Assembly (NCBI RefSeq): GCF_000243095.1
Contig: NZ_AHJE01000022.1
Coordinates: forward strand, 62,001 to 126,000
Source of the DNA: Cupriavidus basilensis OR16
GTDB lineage: Bacteria; Pseudomonadota; Gammaproteobacteria; Burkholderiales; Burkholderiaceae
Length of the DNA stretch: 64,000 nt
Direction: 5' to 3'
This document shows, one piece after another, positions 1 through 9,532 of the stretch (the first letter of the stretch is position 1; the number at the start of each line of letters is the position of its first letter). A program made the translations under genes and the position numbers. A model generated the notes under the pieces. The model was given only the letters and a program-made list of their open reading frames with translations. It made no database searches and was not told the origin of the DNA.

Positions 1-254
1 TCCGCACACCGCAGCGGCCGCGCCCCGCGCCTGGTCAGGCGCAGAGGCAATTCGTGCCGCCTGCGGGACCGGCGCCGGACATGAGAATAAGAGTGCCCTC
101 GCCACTGTCGCGAGGCCCAGCCCCTGTCCGCCGGGGCGCATGAAGACGGTCAGAAGCTAAAAAAGAAAGTATGGCGAAAACCTTGGGTCCGCGCGGGTCC
201 CGAGGCGCATGGCGGCGTGACGGAACGCCGCCTGCCAAGTTGGACGGGGAAATC

Positions 255-1355
255 ATGTTTCAGTCGCAGGTTAGTGTGCTGGTTGCGGGCCTGTTCGGGC
301 TGCAGATGGCGGTAGTGTTCGCAGTCTTGCAGCGCACACCGGGCATGGGTCGCGCCGGTTTGAATGCTTGGGTGGCGGGTGCGTTGCTGGTCACCGCAGC
401 CACCGTCTTGCTTGCTGCGCAGGACTATCTGCCTGAATGGCTTACGCTCAACCAGGTGGATCTGGTGATGACGGCGGCTTTGTCCTCGATGGTCTATGGC
501 ACGCGTTGCTTCTTCGGCAAGCGCGGCGGCGTGCTTGCGCTTTGCCTGCTGAACCTCGCGGTGCTGGCCAATGCCGCCTACTTCGATTGGACGGGGGGGG
601 CGCCGACAGAGCCGGCGCTTGTCTTTATCCTGGCCAATCTCTATCTCTCACTGGGATTGCTGCGCGTGGTGGCGCCGCAGGTGCCCGCCAAGCGTGGCAC
701 CGGCCGCCTGGCGGCGCTGTCGCTCGGGCTGATCGCGCTCGCTTGCGTGGCCATGGGCGTCTATCAAGCCATCGACCTCACGCTGCTGCCCGCCGGCCTT
801 GCGTGGCTGGCGAAGCGGCCGCCCCGGGAAACGTTCACCGTCCTGCACGCCTTTGGCATTGTCAGCCTGGCTGTGAGCTTCGCGCTGCTCGCCCACGATG
901 GCCTGCGCCGACGCCTTGAGCGCCGCGCCAGCTATGACGACCTGACCGAAGTGCTGTCGCGCGGACCCTACTGGGAAGCGCTGGAAGAAGCCTGCAAGCA
1001 AGCGGATCGCCAGCAACGCCCGCTGACCGTGGCGTTCATCGACCTGGATCACTTCAAGGCCATCAACGATCTCTACGGCCATCTGGCCGGCGACAGCGTG
1101 CTGCGCCACTTCAGCGGCCTGCTGCGCAAGAGCGTGCGCGCCGACGATTTCGCCGGCCGGCTGGGCGGGGAGGAGTTTGGCATCGTGATGCCCGGCACCG
1201 CGCTGGACCAGGGCCGGGCGATCAGCGTGCGCCTAAGCGCGCTGGTGCGCGCCACACCGTGCCCGTCCGAGCCGGATGCGATCTCCTACACGGTAAGCAT
1301 CGGCATGGCCGAGCGGCTGCCCGGGGAGGGCGCGGATACGCTGATGCTGAGGTAG
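255..1355 (+). CDS. Membrane-bound diguanylate cyclase (GGDEF), C-terminus truncated
   Basis: Probable c-di-GMP synthase acting at the inner membrane. The 366-residue product starts with about 210 hydrophobic residues, seemingly six or seven membrane segments, followed by a GGDEF domain from about residue 225. Visible motifs are DLDHFKAIND (263-272), the inhibitory-site RxxD as RADD (295-298), and GGEEF (304-308) exactly five residues later. I chose the ATG at 255 because an acgggga sequence precedes it and the hydrophobic region begins at once; the frame is open from 171. Oddity: the domain stops right after SIGMAE...DTLMLR. The usual closing helix (A-D-x-A-L-Y-x-A-K-x-x-G-R-N) is missing, and the TAG stop lies inside the likely -10 box of the next tRNA gene. 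Activity is doubtful without that helix. Confidence 0.85.
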   Translation: MFQSQVSVLVAGLFGLQMAVVFAVLQRTPGMGRAGLNAWVAGALLVTAATVLLAAQDYLPEWLTLNQVDLVMTAALSSMVYGTRCFFGKRGGVLALCLLNLAVLANAAYFDWTGGAPTEPALVFILANLYLSLGLLRVVAPQVPAKRGTGRLAALSLGLIALACVAMGVYQAIDLTLLPAGLAWLAKRPPRETFTVLHAFGIVSLAVSFALLAHDGLRRRLERRASYDDLTEVLSRGPYWEALEEACKQADRQQRPLTVAFIDLDHFKAINDLYGHLAGDSVLRHFSGLLRKSVRADDFAGRLGGEEFGIVMPGTALDQGRAISVRLSALVRATPCPSEPDAISYTVSIGMAERLPGEGADTLMLR

Positions 1356-1358
1356 AAT
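1353..1358 (+). promoter_or_regulatory. Putative -10 box for tRNA-Arg
   Basis: TAGAAT lies 74 bases upstream of the tRNA. No good -35 is visible 16-18 bases before it. The box overlaps the stop codon of the diguanylate cyclase gene. Weak call based on the hexamer alone. Confidence 0.35.
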
Positions 1359-1400
1359 ACCGGGCTTCGCTGCCTAAGCGTTCAGCCGCATGCGAAGTCT

Positions 1401-1427
1401 TCAGCATTTCAGCATTTCAGCAGTTCC
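1401..1427 (+). repeat. 8-bp tandem repeat before tRNA-Arg
   Basis: Three consecutive near-identical units of the form tCAGCATT / TCAGCATT / TCAGCAGTT lie in the leader just before the tRNA. Related ccccagcatt copies occur after the tRNA (about 1519-1541). No function is known. Confidence 0.5.
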
Positions 1428-1431
1428 TCGT

Positions 1432-1508
1432 CCGCCCTTAGCTCAGTTGGATAGAGCACTCGCCTTCTAAGCGAGCGGTCACACGTTCGAATCGTGTAGG
1501 GCGGACCA
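1432..1508 (+). tRNA. tRNA-Arg(TCT)
   Basis: Full cloverleaf of 77 nt. The acceptor CCGCCCT pairs with AGGGCGG, followed by discriminator A and an encoded CCA. The D-arm begins GCTCAGTTGG. The anticodon stem CTCGC/GCGAG carries the loop CTTCTAA (anticodon TCT), and the T-loop contains TTCGAAT. It reads AGA codons, which should be rare in this GC-rich genome. Confidence 0.96.
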
Positions 1509-1699
1509 TTCTCCAGTATGCCCCAGCATTGCCCCAGCATTTCTCCCAGTATCCCTCCCCGCATTTCTCGTCGTCCTGAAGCGGCCATCGCATCGCGAAC
1601 ATCGCGGATGCGCTGCCGCTGGCTGCCAGTCCGGACTAAGATTTCGGAGTTGGCCGTGGTCCTTGTTTCTGTCACGGCGCCTTTCCCGAGGCTAATCCC

Positions 1700-2638
1700 A
1701 TGGCGAAGTCCAACACAGGCGCTGGCAGGAGGCTGCGTTACTGGCTGGCTGGCGGCGCGTGCCTGCTGACGCTGGCCACTGTAGTCCGCCATGCCTTGTT
1801 CCTGGCGGTCGAGGAGGACGCGTTCGAGCCCAAGCCGGCCGGCGCGGCTGACGCGTTGACGCCGGACCGCCTGGGCGTCGCGTCGCGCCAGTTCGCGTTT
1901 GCCAGCGGCGCGCGCATGCTGCGTGCTTCTTGCGTCCTGGCGCGGGGCGGTGACGCGCCCGCCGTGCTGATCTATCACGGCGACGAGGAAAACCTGTCCG
2001 ACTGGGCCAGTGCGCAGGCGCTGCTCTACCACAACGGGGTCTCGTCCTGCGTATTCGACTACAGCGGCTACGGCGCCAGCGGCGGCAAGCCCGGCGTGGT
2101 CAACCTGCATGAGGACGGCCTGGCCGCGTACGGGCAGTTCCTTGCCATGACGCCGCGGGCCAGCCGGCGCTATGTGATGGGCTTTTCCCTGGGTTCCGGC
2201 GTGCTGCTGGACGTGATCTCCGCCTTGCGCCCGGCGCCTGCGGGCCTGGTGATTGCCGCTGGCTTCACGTCCGCGCGCGAGGCGGCGGTTGTGACTGGGC
2301 GGGTGCCGGCGTGGATGGCCAGGCTGCTTCCCGAGCCGTGGGACAACGAGGCGCAATTGCGAAAATCGGTGCTGCCGCTGCTGCTTGTGCACAGCCGCGC
2401 GGACGAGGTGATTCCCTTCGCCTATGCCGAACGGCTGGAGCGCGCCGCCGGCGGCCCCAGCCAGCTGGTGGCCCTGCCAGCGCTGCCGCACGACGCGGCG
2501 ATCGAGCCGCAGCGGCAGGGGGCCGAAGGCGTGCGCCCCTTTTTTTTTGCGTACGGCCGCCATGAGAGGCGGCCGCGCCGGGATTACGCTTCTTCCGGCA
2601 GGCTGGCGCCGACCGTATTGAAGCCGGCGTCCACGTAG
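1700..2638 (+). CDS. Alpha/beta hydrolase, C-terminus probably lost
   Basis: Serine hydrolase of the alpha/beta fold (bem46/YfhR-like). An N-terminal hydrophobic segment (about residues 11-30) suggests a membrane anchor or signal. The triad can be seen: the nucleophile in GFSLGSG, the aspartate in SRADEVIPF and the histidine in LPALPHDA. The substrate is unknown. The frame does not stop soon after the histidine. It runs through a T9 tract and a hairpin (about 2514-2580) and overlaps the 3' end of convergent fabI by 55 bases, ending in residues that resemble nothing. This suggests that the native stop and some C-terminal residues were removed by a deletion near 2490-2500. The start ATG at 1700 follows a weak ribosome binding site. 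Confidence 0.75.
   Translation: MAKSNTGAGRRLRYWLAGGACLLTLATVVRHALFLAVEEDAFEPKPAGAADALTPDRLGVASRQFAFASGARMLRASCVLARGGDAPAVLIYHGDEENLSDWASAQALLYHNGVSSCVFDYSGYGASGGKPGVVNLHEDGLAAYGQFLAMTPRASRRYVMGFSLGSGVLLDVISALRPAPAGLVIAAGFTSAREAAVVTGRVPAWMARLLPEPWDNEAQLRKSVLPLLLVHSRADEVIPFAYAERLERAAGGPSQLVALPALPHDAAIEPQRQGAEGVRPFFFAYGRHERRPRRDYASSGRLAPTVLKPAST
2514..2550 (+). terminator. Candidate terminator (T9 tract) after the hydrolase gene
   Basis: A GC-rich stretch, gggggc...gcgcccc, is followed directly by nine T residues on the + strand. It would end the hydrolase transcript, yet it now lies inside that gene's reading frame. The stem is short, so confidence is moderate. Confidence 0.5.
2553..2576. repeat. 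Perfect 8-bp inverted repeat downstream of fabI
   Basis: CGGCCGCC, loop ATGAGA, GGCGGCCG. It lies just beyond the fabI stop, between convergent genes. There is no T-run on the fabI side, so it could be a transcript-end structure for fabI but not a classical intrinsic terminator. Confidence 0.55.
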
Positions 2639-3372
2639 GTGATCTCGCCGGTCACGCCGCTGGACAGGTCGGACAGCAGGAAAGCAGCCACGTTGCCGAC
2701 CTCGTCGATGGTCACATTGCGGCGCAGCGGCGCTGCCTCCTCGATGTGGCCCAGCAGCTTGCCAAAACCCTTGATGCCAGAGGCAGCCAGGGTCTTGATC
2801 GGGCCGGCGGAAATGCCATTGGCACGGATGCCGCGCGGGCCAACCGAGGCTGCCAGGTAGCGCACGCTGGCTTCCAGCGAGGCCTTGGCCAGGCCCATGG
2901 TGTTGTAGTTCGGAACCACGCGCTCCGCGCCGAGATAGGTCAGCGTCAGCAGCGAGGCCTTGTCCGACAGCATGGGCAGGGCGGCCTTGGCCAGCGCCGG
3001 GAAGCTATAGGCGGAGATGTCGTGCGCTACACGGAAGGATTCGCGCGAGAGGCCTTCCAGGAAGTCGCCGGCGATGGCCTCGCGCGGAGCGAAGCCGATC
3101 GAGTGCACCAGGCCGTCGAGCTTGTCCCAGCTCTGGCCGAGCGCGGCGAAGGTGGCGGCGATCTGCTCGTCGCTGCCGACATCGCAATCGAATACCAGGC
3201 TGCTGCCGAATTCCTTGGCGAAGTCGTTGATGCGGTCCTTGAACCGCTCGCCGACATAGGTGAAGGCGAGTTCGGCGCCTTCGCGCTTGCAGGCCGTTGC
3301 GATGCCGTAGGCGATCGAGCGGTTGGACAGCAAGCCAGTGATCAGGATTCGCTTACCTGCGAGAAATCCCAT
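2584..3372 (-). CDS. fabI: Enoyl-[acyl-carrier-protein] reductase (NADH)
   Basis: Last reductive step of each type II fatty acid elongation cycle: reduces trans-2-enoyl-ACP with NADH in the cytosol. At 262 residues it has the length of E. coli FabI. The N-terminal [20 protein letters not shown] is the nucleotide-binding segment, SIGFAPRE follows in the middle, and the catalytic Tyr-x6-Lys appears as YNTMGLAK. The tail has [12 protein letters not shown]. The start at 3372 is preceded by ggagaag, an ideal ribosome binding site; the frame is open further upstream but without homology. It diverges from the yejA-like gene, with which it shares a 238-bp intergenic region. This enzyme family is the triclosan target. 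Confidence 0.97.
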   Translation of the reverse strand: MGFLAGKRILITGLLSNRSIAYGIATACKREGAELAFTYVGERFKDRINDFAKEFGSSLVFDCDVGSDEQIAATFAALGQSWDKLDGLVHSIGFAPREAIAGDFLEGLSRESFRVAHDISAYSFPALAKAALPMLSDKASLLTLTYLGAERVVPNYNTMGLAKASLEASVRYLAASVGPRGIRANGISAGPIKTLAASGIKGFGKLLGHIEEAAPLRRNVTIDEVGNVAAFLLSDLSSGVTGEITYVDAGFNTVGASLPEEA

Positions 3373-3513
3373 AACTTCTCCAATGATGTTCGAGGGGGAC
3401 GGGCACGTTTCGTGCTCTGGCGTCCGGGCTGCGGCACGCACCGCGCGGTGGCTGCTTTTCAGCAGGCTGACGACCGGTAAAACAGCGGTGTCGCGTACTG
3501 GAATGTCCGGATG

Positions 3514-3542
3514 GCTGAATGCCAGCCGAACCCATGTAAAAT
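3514..3542 (+). promoter_or_regulatory. Candidate promoter for the yej operon
   Basis: GCTGAA (3514-3519), a 17-bp spacer, then TAAAAT (3537-3542), about 70 bases before the yejA start. The -35 matches poorly and the -10 well. Inferred from hexamers only. Confidence 0.35.
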
Positions 3543-3610
3543 TGTCTCATAACTTGACCGCGCCGCCGAAGGCTGCGGACTATCCGATTCAGGTGGAGGA
3601 CCCAGACCGG

Positions 3611-5491
3611 ATGCATATTCGCGCACGTAGACCGCTTCAGGCGGCATGGCAGCGCTTCCGCACATTTGCGGCGCTGGGCTGTGGATTAGTAGCCCTGTGT
3701 GCCGCGGGTTTTCCCTTGTCCGCCGGAGCCGCCCACGGTTTCGCGCAATACGGCGGGCTCAAGTATCCAGCCGACTTCACGCATTTCGACTACGCCAACC
3801 CGGACGCGCCGCAAGGTGGCACGCTGACGCTCGCGAACCCGGACCGCCGCACCAGCTTCGACAAGTTCAACCCGTTTACGCTCAAGGGCACCTCCGCCCC
3901 GGGCGTCAACGCGCTGATGTTCGAGTCGCTGCTGATTGCCAGCAGCGATGAAACCGCGAGCGCCTATGGCTTGCTGGCGGACGACGTGACCGTGGCGCCG
4001 GACGAACTGTCCGTGACCTTCCACATCCGGGCGCAGGCGCGCTTCAGCAACGGCGATCCGGTGCTGGCCGGCGACGTCAAGTACTCGTATGACATGCTGA
4101 TGAGCAAGGCATCCAGCCCCGGCTACCGCAGCATGTGCACCGACGTGAAGGCCGTCACGGTGGTGGATTCGCGCACGGTGCGGTTCGATTTCAAGCAGCG
4201 CAACATCGAGCTGCCGCTGATCGTTGGCTCCTTGCCGGTGTTCTCCAAAAAATGGACCGCCACGGTGTCATTCGACAAGCTGACCTTCGAGGATCCAGTG
4301 GCTAGCGGGCCCTACCTGATCGAGCGCTACGATGCCGGGCGCGGCATCAGCTTCAAGCGCGATCCGTCGTATTGGGGCAAGGACCTGGCGGTGCGGCGCG
4401 GCACCTTCAACTTTGACCGGGTGGTCTATCGGCTGTACAAGGACGAGACCGCCAAGCTCGAAGCCTTCAAGGCGGGCGAATTCGATGCCATTGTCGAGTA
4501 CAAGGCCAAGAGCTGGGCCAAGAGCTACGAGGGCAAGCGCTTTTCCAACGGAGAACTGCTCAAGACCGATTTTCCGCACCGCAACGGGGCTGGCATGCAA
4601 GGCTTCGTCATGAACATGCGCAAGCCGATGTTCCAGGACGTGCGGGTGCGGCAGGCCCTGATCCTGGCGCTGGATTTCGAGTGGCTCAACCGCCAGCTGT
4701 TCTATGGCGCCTATCGCCGCCTCGATAGCTGGTTTTCCAACAGCGAGCTGGCCGCCAGCGCCACGTTCGACGGCCGGCCCGGCCCCGGCGAGATGGCGCT
4801 GCTGGAGCCGCTGCGCGCGCAGCTCGCGCCCGAGGTGTTCGGTCCCATCGTGACGATGCCCACCACCAATCCGCCGCGTTCGCTCCGGGACAACCTGCGC
4901 GATGCGCGCCGGCTGCTGGCACAGGCCGGCTGGACCTACGAAGATGGTGCGCTGCGCAATGCCAAGGGCGAGCCCTTTGTCTTCGAGTTCCTGGACGACG
5001 GCGGGGCCATGAGCCGCGTCATTACCACCTATGTGCGCAACCTGGAAAAGCTGGGCATCGAGGTGAACCAGCGCACCACCGATTTCGCGCTGTACCAGAA
5101 GCGGCTTGAAGACTTCGACTTCGACATGGTGTCGATCCGTTTCCCGGATTCGCAGAGCCCGGGCAACGAGTTGCGCGACCGCTTCAACAGCGAGGCGGCC
5201 GGCACGCCCGGATCCGACAATCTGTTTGGCCTGAAATCGCCGGCGATCGACCACTTGGTGGACAATGTCCTGCACGCCCATACGCGCGAGGAACTGGTCA
5301 ATGCCGGGCGCGCGCTGGACCGCGTGCTGATGCACGGCTACTACATCGTGCCCAACTGGTATAGCGCATCGCATCGGGTGGCGTACCGGAAAGAACTGGT
5401 TTATCCGCAGCGCCTGCCGTACTACTACACGGCCGAGGGCTGGATCCTGAGCAACTGGTGGCGCGCCGACACCAAGCCGGCCGCTCAATAA
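3611..5491 (+). CDS. yejA: ABC transporter periplasmic oligopeptide-binding protein (YejA-like, SBP family 5)
   Basis: Periplasmic receptor of a peptide importer of the YejABEF type, known in enterobacteria for peptide and microcin C uptake. The product has 626 residues. A long signal peptide (about residues 1-40) has an Arg-rich start, a hydrophobic core and an AGA-type cleavage region. The mature protein opens GFAQYGGLKYP, and the family 5 landmark DPVASGPYLIERYD lies mid-protein. The ATG at 3611 has ggagg about 14 bases upstream; the frame is open from 3323 but that part overlaps the fabI leader. It heads a four-gene set with two permeases and a double ATPase. The actual peptide substrate cannot be told from sequence. 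Confidence 0.9.
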   Translation: MHIRARRPLQAAWQRFRTFAALGCGLVALCAAGFPLSAGAAHGFAQYGGLKYPADFTHFDYANPDAPQGGTLTLANPDRRTSFDKFNPFTLKGTSAPGVNALMFESLLIASSDETASAYGLLADDVTVAPDELSVTFHIRAQARFSNGDPVLAGDVKYSYDMLMSKASSPGYRSMCTDVKAVTVVDSRTVRFDFKQRNIELPLIVGSLPVFSKKWTATVSFDKLTFEDPVASGPYLIERYDAGRGISFKRDPSYWGKDLAVRRGTFNFDRVVYRLYKDETAKLEAFKAGEFDAIVEYKAKSWAKSYEGKRFSNGELLKTDFPHRNGAGMQGFVMNMRKPMFQDVRVRQALILALDFEWLNRQLFYGAYRRLDSWFSNSELAASATFDGRPGPGEMALLEPLRAQLAPEVFGPIVTMPTTNPPRSLRDNLRDARRLLAQAGWTYEDGALRNAKGEPFVFEFLDDGGAMSRVITTYVRNLEKLGIEVNQRTTDFALYQKRLEDFDFDMVSIRFPDSQSPGNELRDRFNSEAAGTPGSDNLFGLKSPAIDHLVDNVLHAHTREELVNAGRALDRVLMHGYYIVPNWYSASHRVAYRKELVYPQRLPYYYTAEGWILSNWWRADTKPAAQ

Positions 5492-5509
5492 GCGCGACAA
5501 GGAAACAAG

Positions 5510-6562
5510 ATGCTCGCCTATCTGCTCAAGCGCGTATTGCTGATGATCCCGACCTTGCTCGGCGTCATCACACTGACGTTCGCGGTGATCCAGTTCGTAC
5601 CGGGAGGGCCGGTCGAACAAATGATGCTGGAGCTCAAGGGTCGGGGCGGCGGTGGCGGGGAGGCCAGCGGCGGCGGCGCGGAATATCGCGGCCGGCGTGG
5701 CGTGGATCCCGACAAGATCAAGGAGATCCAGGCCCTGTACGGCTTCGACAAGCCGCCGCTCGAGCGCTATTTCATCATGCTCAAGCGCTTCGCCCAGTTT
5801 GACCTGGGCCAGAGCTATTTCCAGCACCGCAGCGTGTGGGAGCTGGTGAAGTCGAAGATGCCGGTCTCGGTCAGCCTGGGCCTGTGGACCTTCTTCCTGA
5901 CCTACCTGATATCGGTGCCGCTCGGCATCTCCAAGGCGATCCGGGCGGGCAGCCGCTTCGATGTCGTGACCAGCATGGTGGTGCTGGTGGGCTATGCCAT
6001 TCCCGGCTTTGTGCTGGGCGTGCTACTGCTGGTGCTGTTCGGGGGTGGTACTTTTGTGCAATGGTTTCCGCTGCGCGGCCTTACCTCTGATAACTGGGAC
6101 CAGCTCACGCTGATGGGCAAGGTGATGGATTACCTGTGGCACCTGGTGCTGCCGATCACCGCCTCGGTGGTGGGCAGCTTCGCGGTTGTCACCATGTTGA
6201 CCAAGAACGCGTTCCTGGAAGAGATCCGCAAGCAGTACGTCCTGACTGCCCGTGCCAAGGGGCTGGCGGAGCGGCGCGTGCTGTGGAAGCACGTCTTCCG
6301 CAATGCGCTGATTCCGCTCGTGACCGGTTTCCCGGCGGCCTTCATCGGCGCGTTCTTCACCGGCTCCCTGCTGATCGAAACCCTGTTTTCGCTCGACGGG
6401 CTCGGCCTGCTGTCCTACGAGGCCGTGCTGCGGCGGGACTACCCTGTCGTGCTGGGCACGCTTTACCTGTTCACCCTGATCGGCCTGGTTACGCGGCTGA
6501 TCTCCGACCTTTGCTATGTGATGGTCGACCCGCGGATCCACTTCGAGGCGGTGCATCGATGA
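5510..6562 (+). CDS. yejB: ABC transporter permease YejB
   Basis: Inner-membrane permease of the peptide importer, 350 residues. It opens with the typical MLAYLLKRVLLMIPTLLGV membrane helix of the DppB/OppB family. A hydrophilic loop rich in Gly (about residues 45-65) follows, then the binding-protein-dependent transport domain. The cytoplasmic coupling motif is visible as TARAKGLAERRVLWKHVFRN. It lies 18 bases after yejA and overlaps yejE by an ATGA, so the genes are co-transcribed and probably translationally coupled. No defect seen. Confidence 0.93.
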   Translation: MLAYLLKRVLLMIPTLLGVITLTFAVIQFVPGGPVEQMMLELKGRGGGGGEASGGGAEYRGRRGVDPDKIKEIQALYGFDKPPLERYFIMLKRFAQFDLGQSYFQHRSVWELVKSKMPVSVSLGLWTFFLTYLISVPLGISKAIRAGSRFDVVTSMVVLVGYAIPGFVLGVLLLVLFGGGTFVQWFPLRGLTSDNWDQLTLMGKVMDYLWHLVLPITASVVGSFAVVTMLTKNAFLEEIRKQYVLTARAKGLAERRVLWKHVFRNALIPLVTGFPAAFIGAFFTGSLLIETLFSLDGLGLLSYEAVLRRDYPVVLGTLYLFTLIGLVTRLISDLCYVMVDPRIHFEAVHR

Positions 6563-7686
6563 AATTCCGCTCGCGCACGCTCCCTAACGGGCTGCCGCAC
6601 TCCCTTTCGCCGCGCCAGCGCGCCTGGCAGCGCTTTCGCCGCAATCGCCTCGGCTACTGGAGCCTGATCCTCTTCGTTGCCATTTTCCTGCTCAGCATGG
6701 TCGCGGAGACGCTGTCGAGCGACCGGCCTCTGGTCGTGAAGTACAAGGGCGAATGGTATTTCCCCATCGTCAAGACCTACGCCGAGAGCACCTTCGATGG
6801 GGACTTTCCCACGCGGGCCGACTATCTGGATCCCTTTATCCGTGATCGCATTACCAGCAATGGCAATTTCGCGATCTTCCCGCCCAACCGCTATTCGTAC
6901 GACTCGATCAACTATTTTTCCAAGGAGCCCAACCCGGCGCCGCCTTCGGCGGAGAACTGGCTTGGCACCGACGATCGCGGGCGCGATGTGCTGGCTCGGT
7001 TGCTCTATGGGTTCCGCGTCTCGGTGCTGTTCAGCCTGGCGCTGACCTTGATCGGCGTGGTGATCGGCACCATGACGGGGGCGCTGATGGGCTTCTTCGG
7101 CGGGCGCTTCGACCTGATCTCGCAGCGCGCCATCGAGATCTGGAGCTCGATGCCCGAACTGTACCTGCTGATCATCTTTGCCTCGATCTTCACGCCGAGC
7201 CTGGCGCTGCTGATCATCCTGCTTTCGCTGTTCGGCTGGATGGGTTTGTCCGACTACGTGCGCGCCGAGTTCTATCGCAATCGCTCGCTCGATTACGTCA
7301 AGGCGGCGCGGGCGCTGGGGCTGTCCAACATACAGATCATGTGGCGCCATATCCTGCCCAACAGCCTGACGCCGGTCATCACCTTCCTGCCATTTCGCAT
7401 GAGTGCTGCCATCCTGGCCCTGACCAGCCTCGATTTCCTCGGCCTGGGCGTGCCGCCCACCACGCCGAGCCTGGGCGAGCTGCTGGCGCAGGGCAAGGCC
7501 AACCTCGATGCCTGGTGGATTTCCTTGTCGACCTTTGCCGTGCTGGTGGTGACGTTGTTGCTGCTAACGTTCATGGGCGACGCGCTGCGTGACGCGTTCG
7601 ATACGCGCCTTGGGCTGGCCCAACTGCGTGGCCGTGTAGAACCCAAGGCGCCAGAGGGTTCGCCCGCGGCCGAGGCGGCATCATGA
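6559..7686 (+). CDS. yejE: ABC transporter permease YejE
   Basis: Second permease of the importer, 375 residues, DppC/OppC family. An N-terminal membrane helix (about 30-50) precedes the large periplasmic insert typical of YejE (about 52-140) and then the transport domain beginning near NWLGTDDRGRDVLARLLYG. The EAA-type coupling loop reads KAARALGLSNIQIMWRHILPN. I chose the ATG at 6559, which overlaps the yejB stop in ATGA; the frame is open far upstream only as a shadow of yejB. Its stop overlaps the next start in the same way. Confidence 0.93.
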   Translation: MKFRSRTLPNGLPHSLSPRQRAWQRFRRNRLGYWSLILFVAIFLLSMVAETLSSDRPLVVKYKGEWYFPIVKTYAESTFDGDFPTRADYLDPFIRDRITSNGNFAIFPPNRYSYDSINYFSKEPNPAPPSAENWLGTDDRGRDVLARLLYGFRVSVLFSLALTLIGVVIGTMTGALMGFFGGRFDLISQRAIEIWSSMPELYLLIIFASIFTPSLALLIILLSLFGWMGLSDYVRAEFYRNRSLDYVKAARALGLSNIQIMWRHILPNSLTPVITFLPFRMSAAILALTSLDFLGLGVPPTTPSLGELLAQGKANLDAWWISLSTFAVLVVTLLLLTFMGDALRDAFDTRLGLAQLRGRVEPKAPEGSPAAEAAS

Positions 7687-9409
7687 GCGCGCTGCAACAA
7701 GCCGCCCAAGCGAGCACCATGGACCCTATGCAAGCTGCACAAGCCAGAGAGGGCGCAGGCGGCCCGCTGATGTGCATCGAGCGCCTTTCAGTCACTTTCG
7801 GCCACGGCGAGGGTGCCACCGGGCGGTGCGCGAAGTCAGCTTCGACGTGCGCGCCGGCGAGCGCTTCGCGCTGGTGGGCGAATCCGGCTCGGGCAAGACG
7901 GTCACGGCGCTGGCCATGCTGCGCCTGGTGGAGGATGCGCGCTACCAGGGCTCGGTGCGCTTCGAGGGGCGCGACCTGCTCAAGGTGTCGGAGCGTGAGA
8001 TGCGCGGCATCCGCGGCGCCGACATCGCCATGATCTTCCAGGAGCCGATGACCGCGCTCAACCCGCTCTACACGATCGGCAACCAGATCGTGGAGACGCT
8101 GGCGCTGCATGAGGGCCTGGACCGGCGCGCGGCGCGCGAGCGCGCTGTCGCGCTGCTGGAGCGCACGGGCATCAGCGATGCGGCGCACCGGTTTGATAGC
8201 TTCCCGCACCAGCTCTCGGGCGGGCAGCGCCAGCGCGCCATGATTGCCATGGCGCTGGCCTGCCGGCCCAAGCTGCTGCTGGCCGACGAGCCCACCACGG
8301 CGCTTGACGTCACCATCCGGGTCCAGATCCTCGAACTGCTGCGCGACCTGCAGGCAGAGTTCGGCATGGCCGTCATGCTGATCACGCACGACCTCAACCT
8401 GGTGCGGGCCTTTGCTCAGCGCGTGGGCGTGATGGAGAAGGGCGTGCTGGTCGAGGTTGGTGAGACTGCCGAGGTCTTCGCCGCGCCCCAGCATCCCTAT
8501 ACCCGCAAGCTGATCGACAGCCGGCCGCGCCGCGAGGTGCTGCCGCTGGTGCCGCTCGCGCCGGTGCTGCTGGAGGCGCGCGGCTTGTGCGTGAACTATG
8601 CGCGCAAGCGCCGTGGCCTGGCCGGCTGGTTCGGCCGCGACCAGTTTGCCGCTGTCAAGGGCGTGAATTTCGCGCTGCGCGAGGGCGAGACCATCGGCAT
8701 CGTGGGCGAGTCGGGCTCCGGCAAGACCACGCTGGCCCATGCCGTGCTGAACCTGCAGCGGCGCAGCGCCGGGGATATCCAGTTCCTGGGCAAGAGCCTG
8801 GACGAGGTCTCCCGGCGCGAGCGCAGCACCTTGCGCTCGCGCTTGCAGGTGGTGTTCCAGGACCCGTTCGGCTCACTGTCGCCGCGCATGACCATCGAGC
8901 AGATCGTAGGGGAGGGCCTGGCCCTGCACCAGCCGGGCCTTTCGCGCGATGCCATGCGCCAGCGCGTCACCGAGGCGCTGCGCGAGGTGGGCATGGACCG
9001 CACCGCGCTGGGGCGGTATCCGCACGAGTTCTCCGGCGGCCAGCGCCAGCGCGTTGCCATTGCGCGCGTGCTGATCCTAAAGCCGCAGGTGCTGGTGCTC
9101 GACGAACCCACCTCGGCGCTTGACGTGTCCATCCAGCAGCAGGTGCTTGCGCTCCTGTCGCAGTTGCAGCGCAAGTACAACCTGAGCTATCTCTTCATCA
9201 GCCACGACCTGGCAGTGATCCGCGCCATGGCGCACCGGGTCATCGTGATGAAGTCCGGCGAGGTGGTCGAGGCGGGGGATACCGAAGCCGTTCTAGGTGC
9301 TCCGCAGCACGCATACACCCGCAAGCTCATGATCGCGGCTGAAATTGGTGCGAGCGACCCGACGCCGCTGCAAATTGGTGCAGCCGAACTCAGGGTGTCA
9401 CCCGATTGA
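7683..9409 (+). pseudogene. yejF: ABC transporter ATP-binding protein YejF, one-base frameshift
   Basis: Twin ATPase energising the YejABEF importer, two nucleotide-binding domains in one chain. Reading starts at 7683 (ATGA overlap with yejE), gives MCIERLSVTFGHGEGAT, then leaves frame near 7818-7824. The second frame resumes as RAVREVSFDVRAGERFALVG and runs to 9409. Adding one C to 'gccaccggg' restores an unbroken protein of about 575 residues. Both domains are otherwise intact: Walker A GESGSGKT twice, signatures LSGGQRQR and FSGGQRQR, Walker B LLLADEPT and LVLDEPT, and the oligopeptide-type tail QHPYTRKL and QHAYTRKL. Either a sequencing indel or a recent null mutation. Confidence 0.88.
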
Positions 9410-9503
9410 CCTGCGGTTGACATAATCAAACCGAGAAAGCATCTGCGACTTTCGTCGTATAGCCTTGATTGCAAAGCGTTTTATTTGAATTTTGTAACGA
9501 ACT

Positions 9504-9532
9504 TTGACATGTGGATGACAACCTTATACCAT
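9504..9532 (+). promoter_or_regulatory. Candidate sigma70 promoter for the NlpC/P60 gene
   Basis: A perfect TTGACA (9504-9509), a 17-bp spacer, and TATACC (9527-9532). It lies about 165 bases before the ATG, so the leader would be long (about 155 nt). The rest of the 286-bp gap holds nothing I recognise. Confidence 0.55.
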
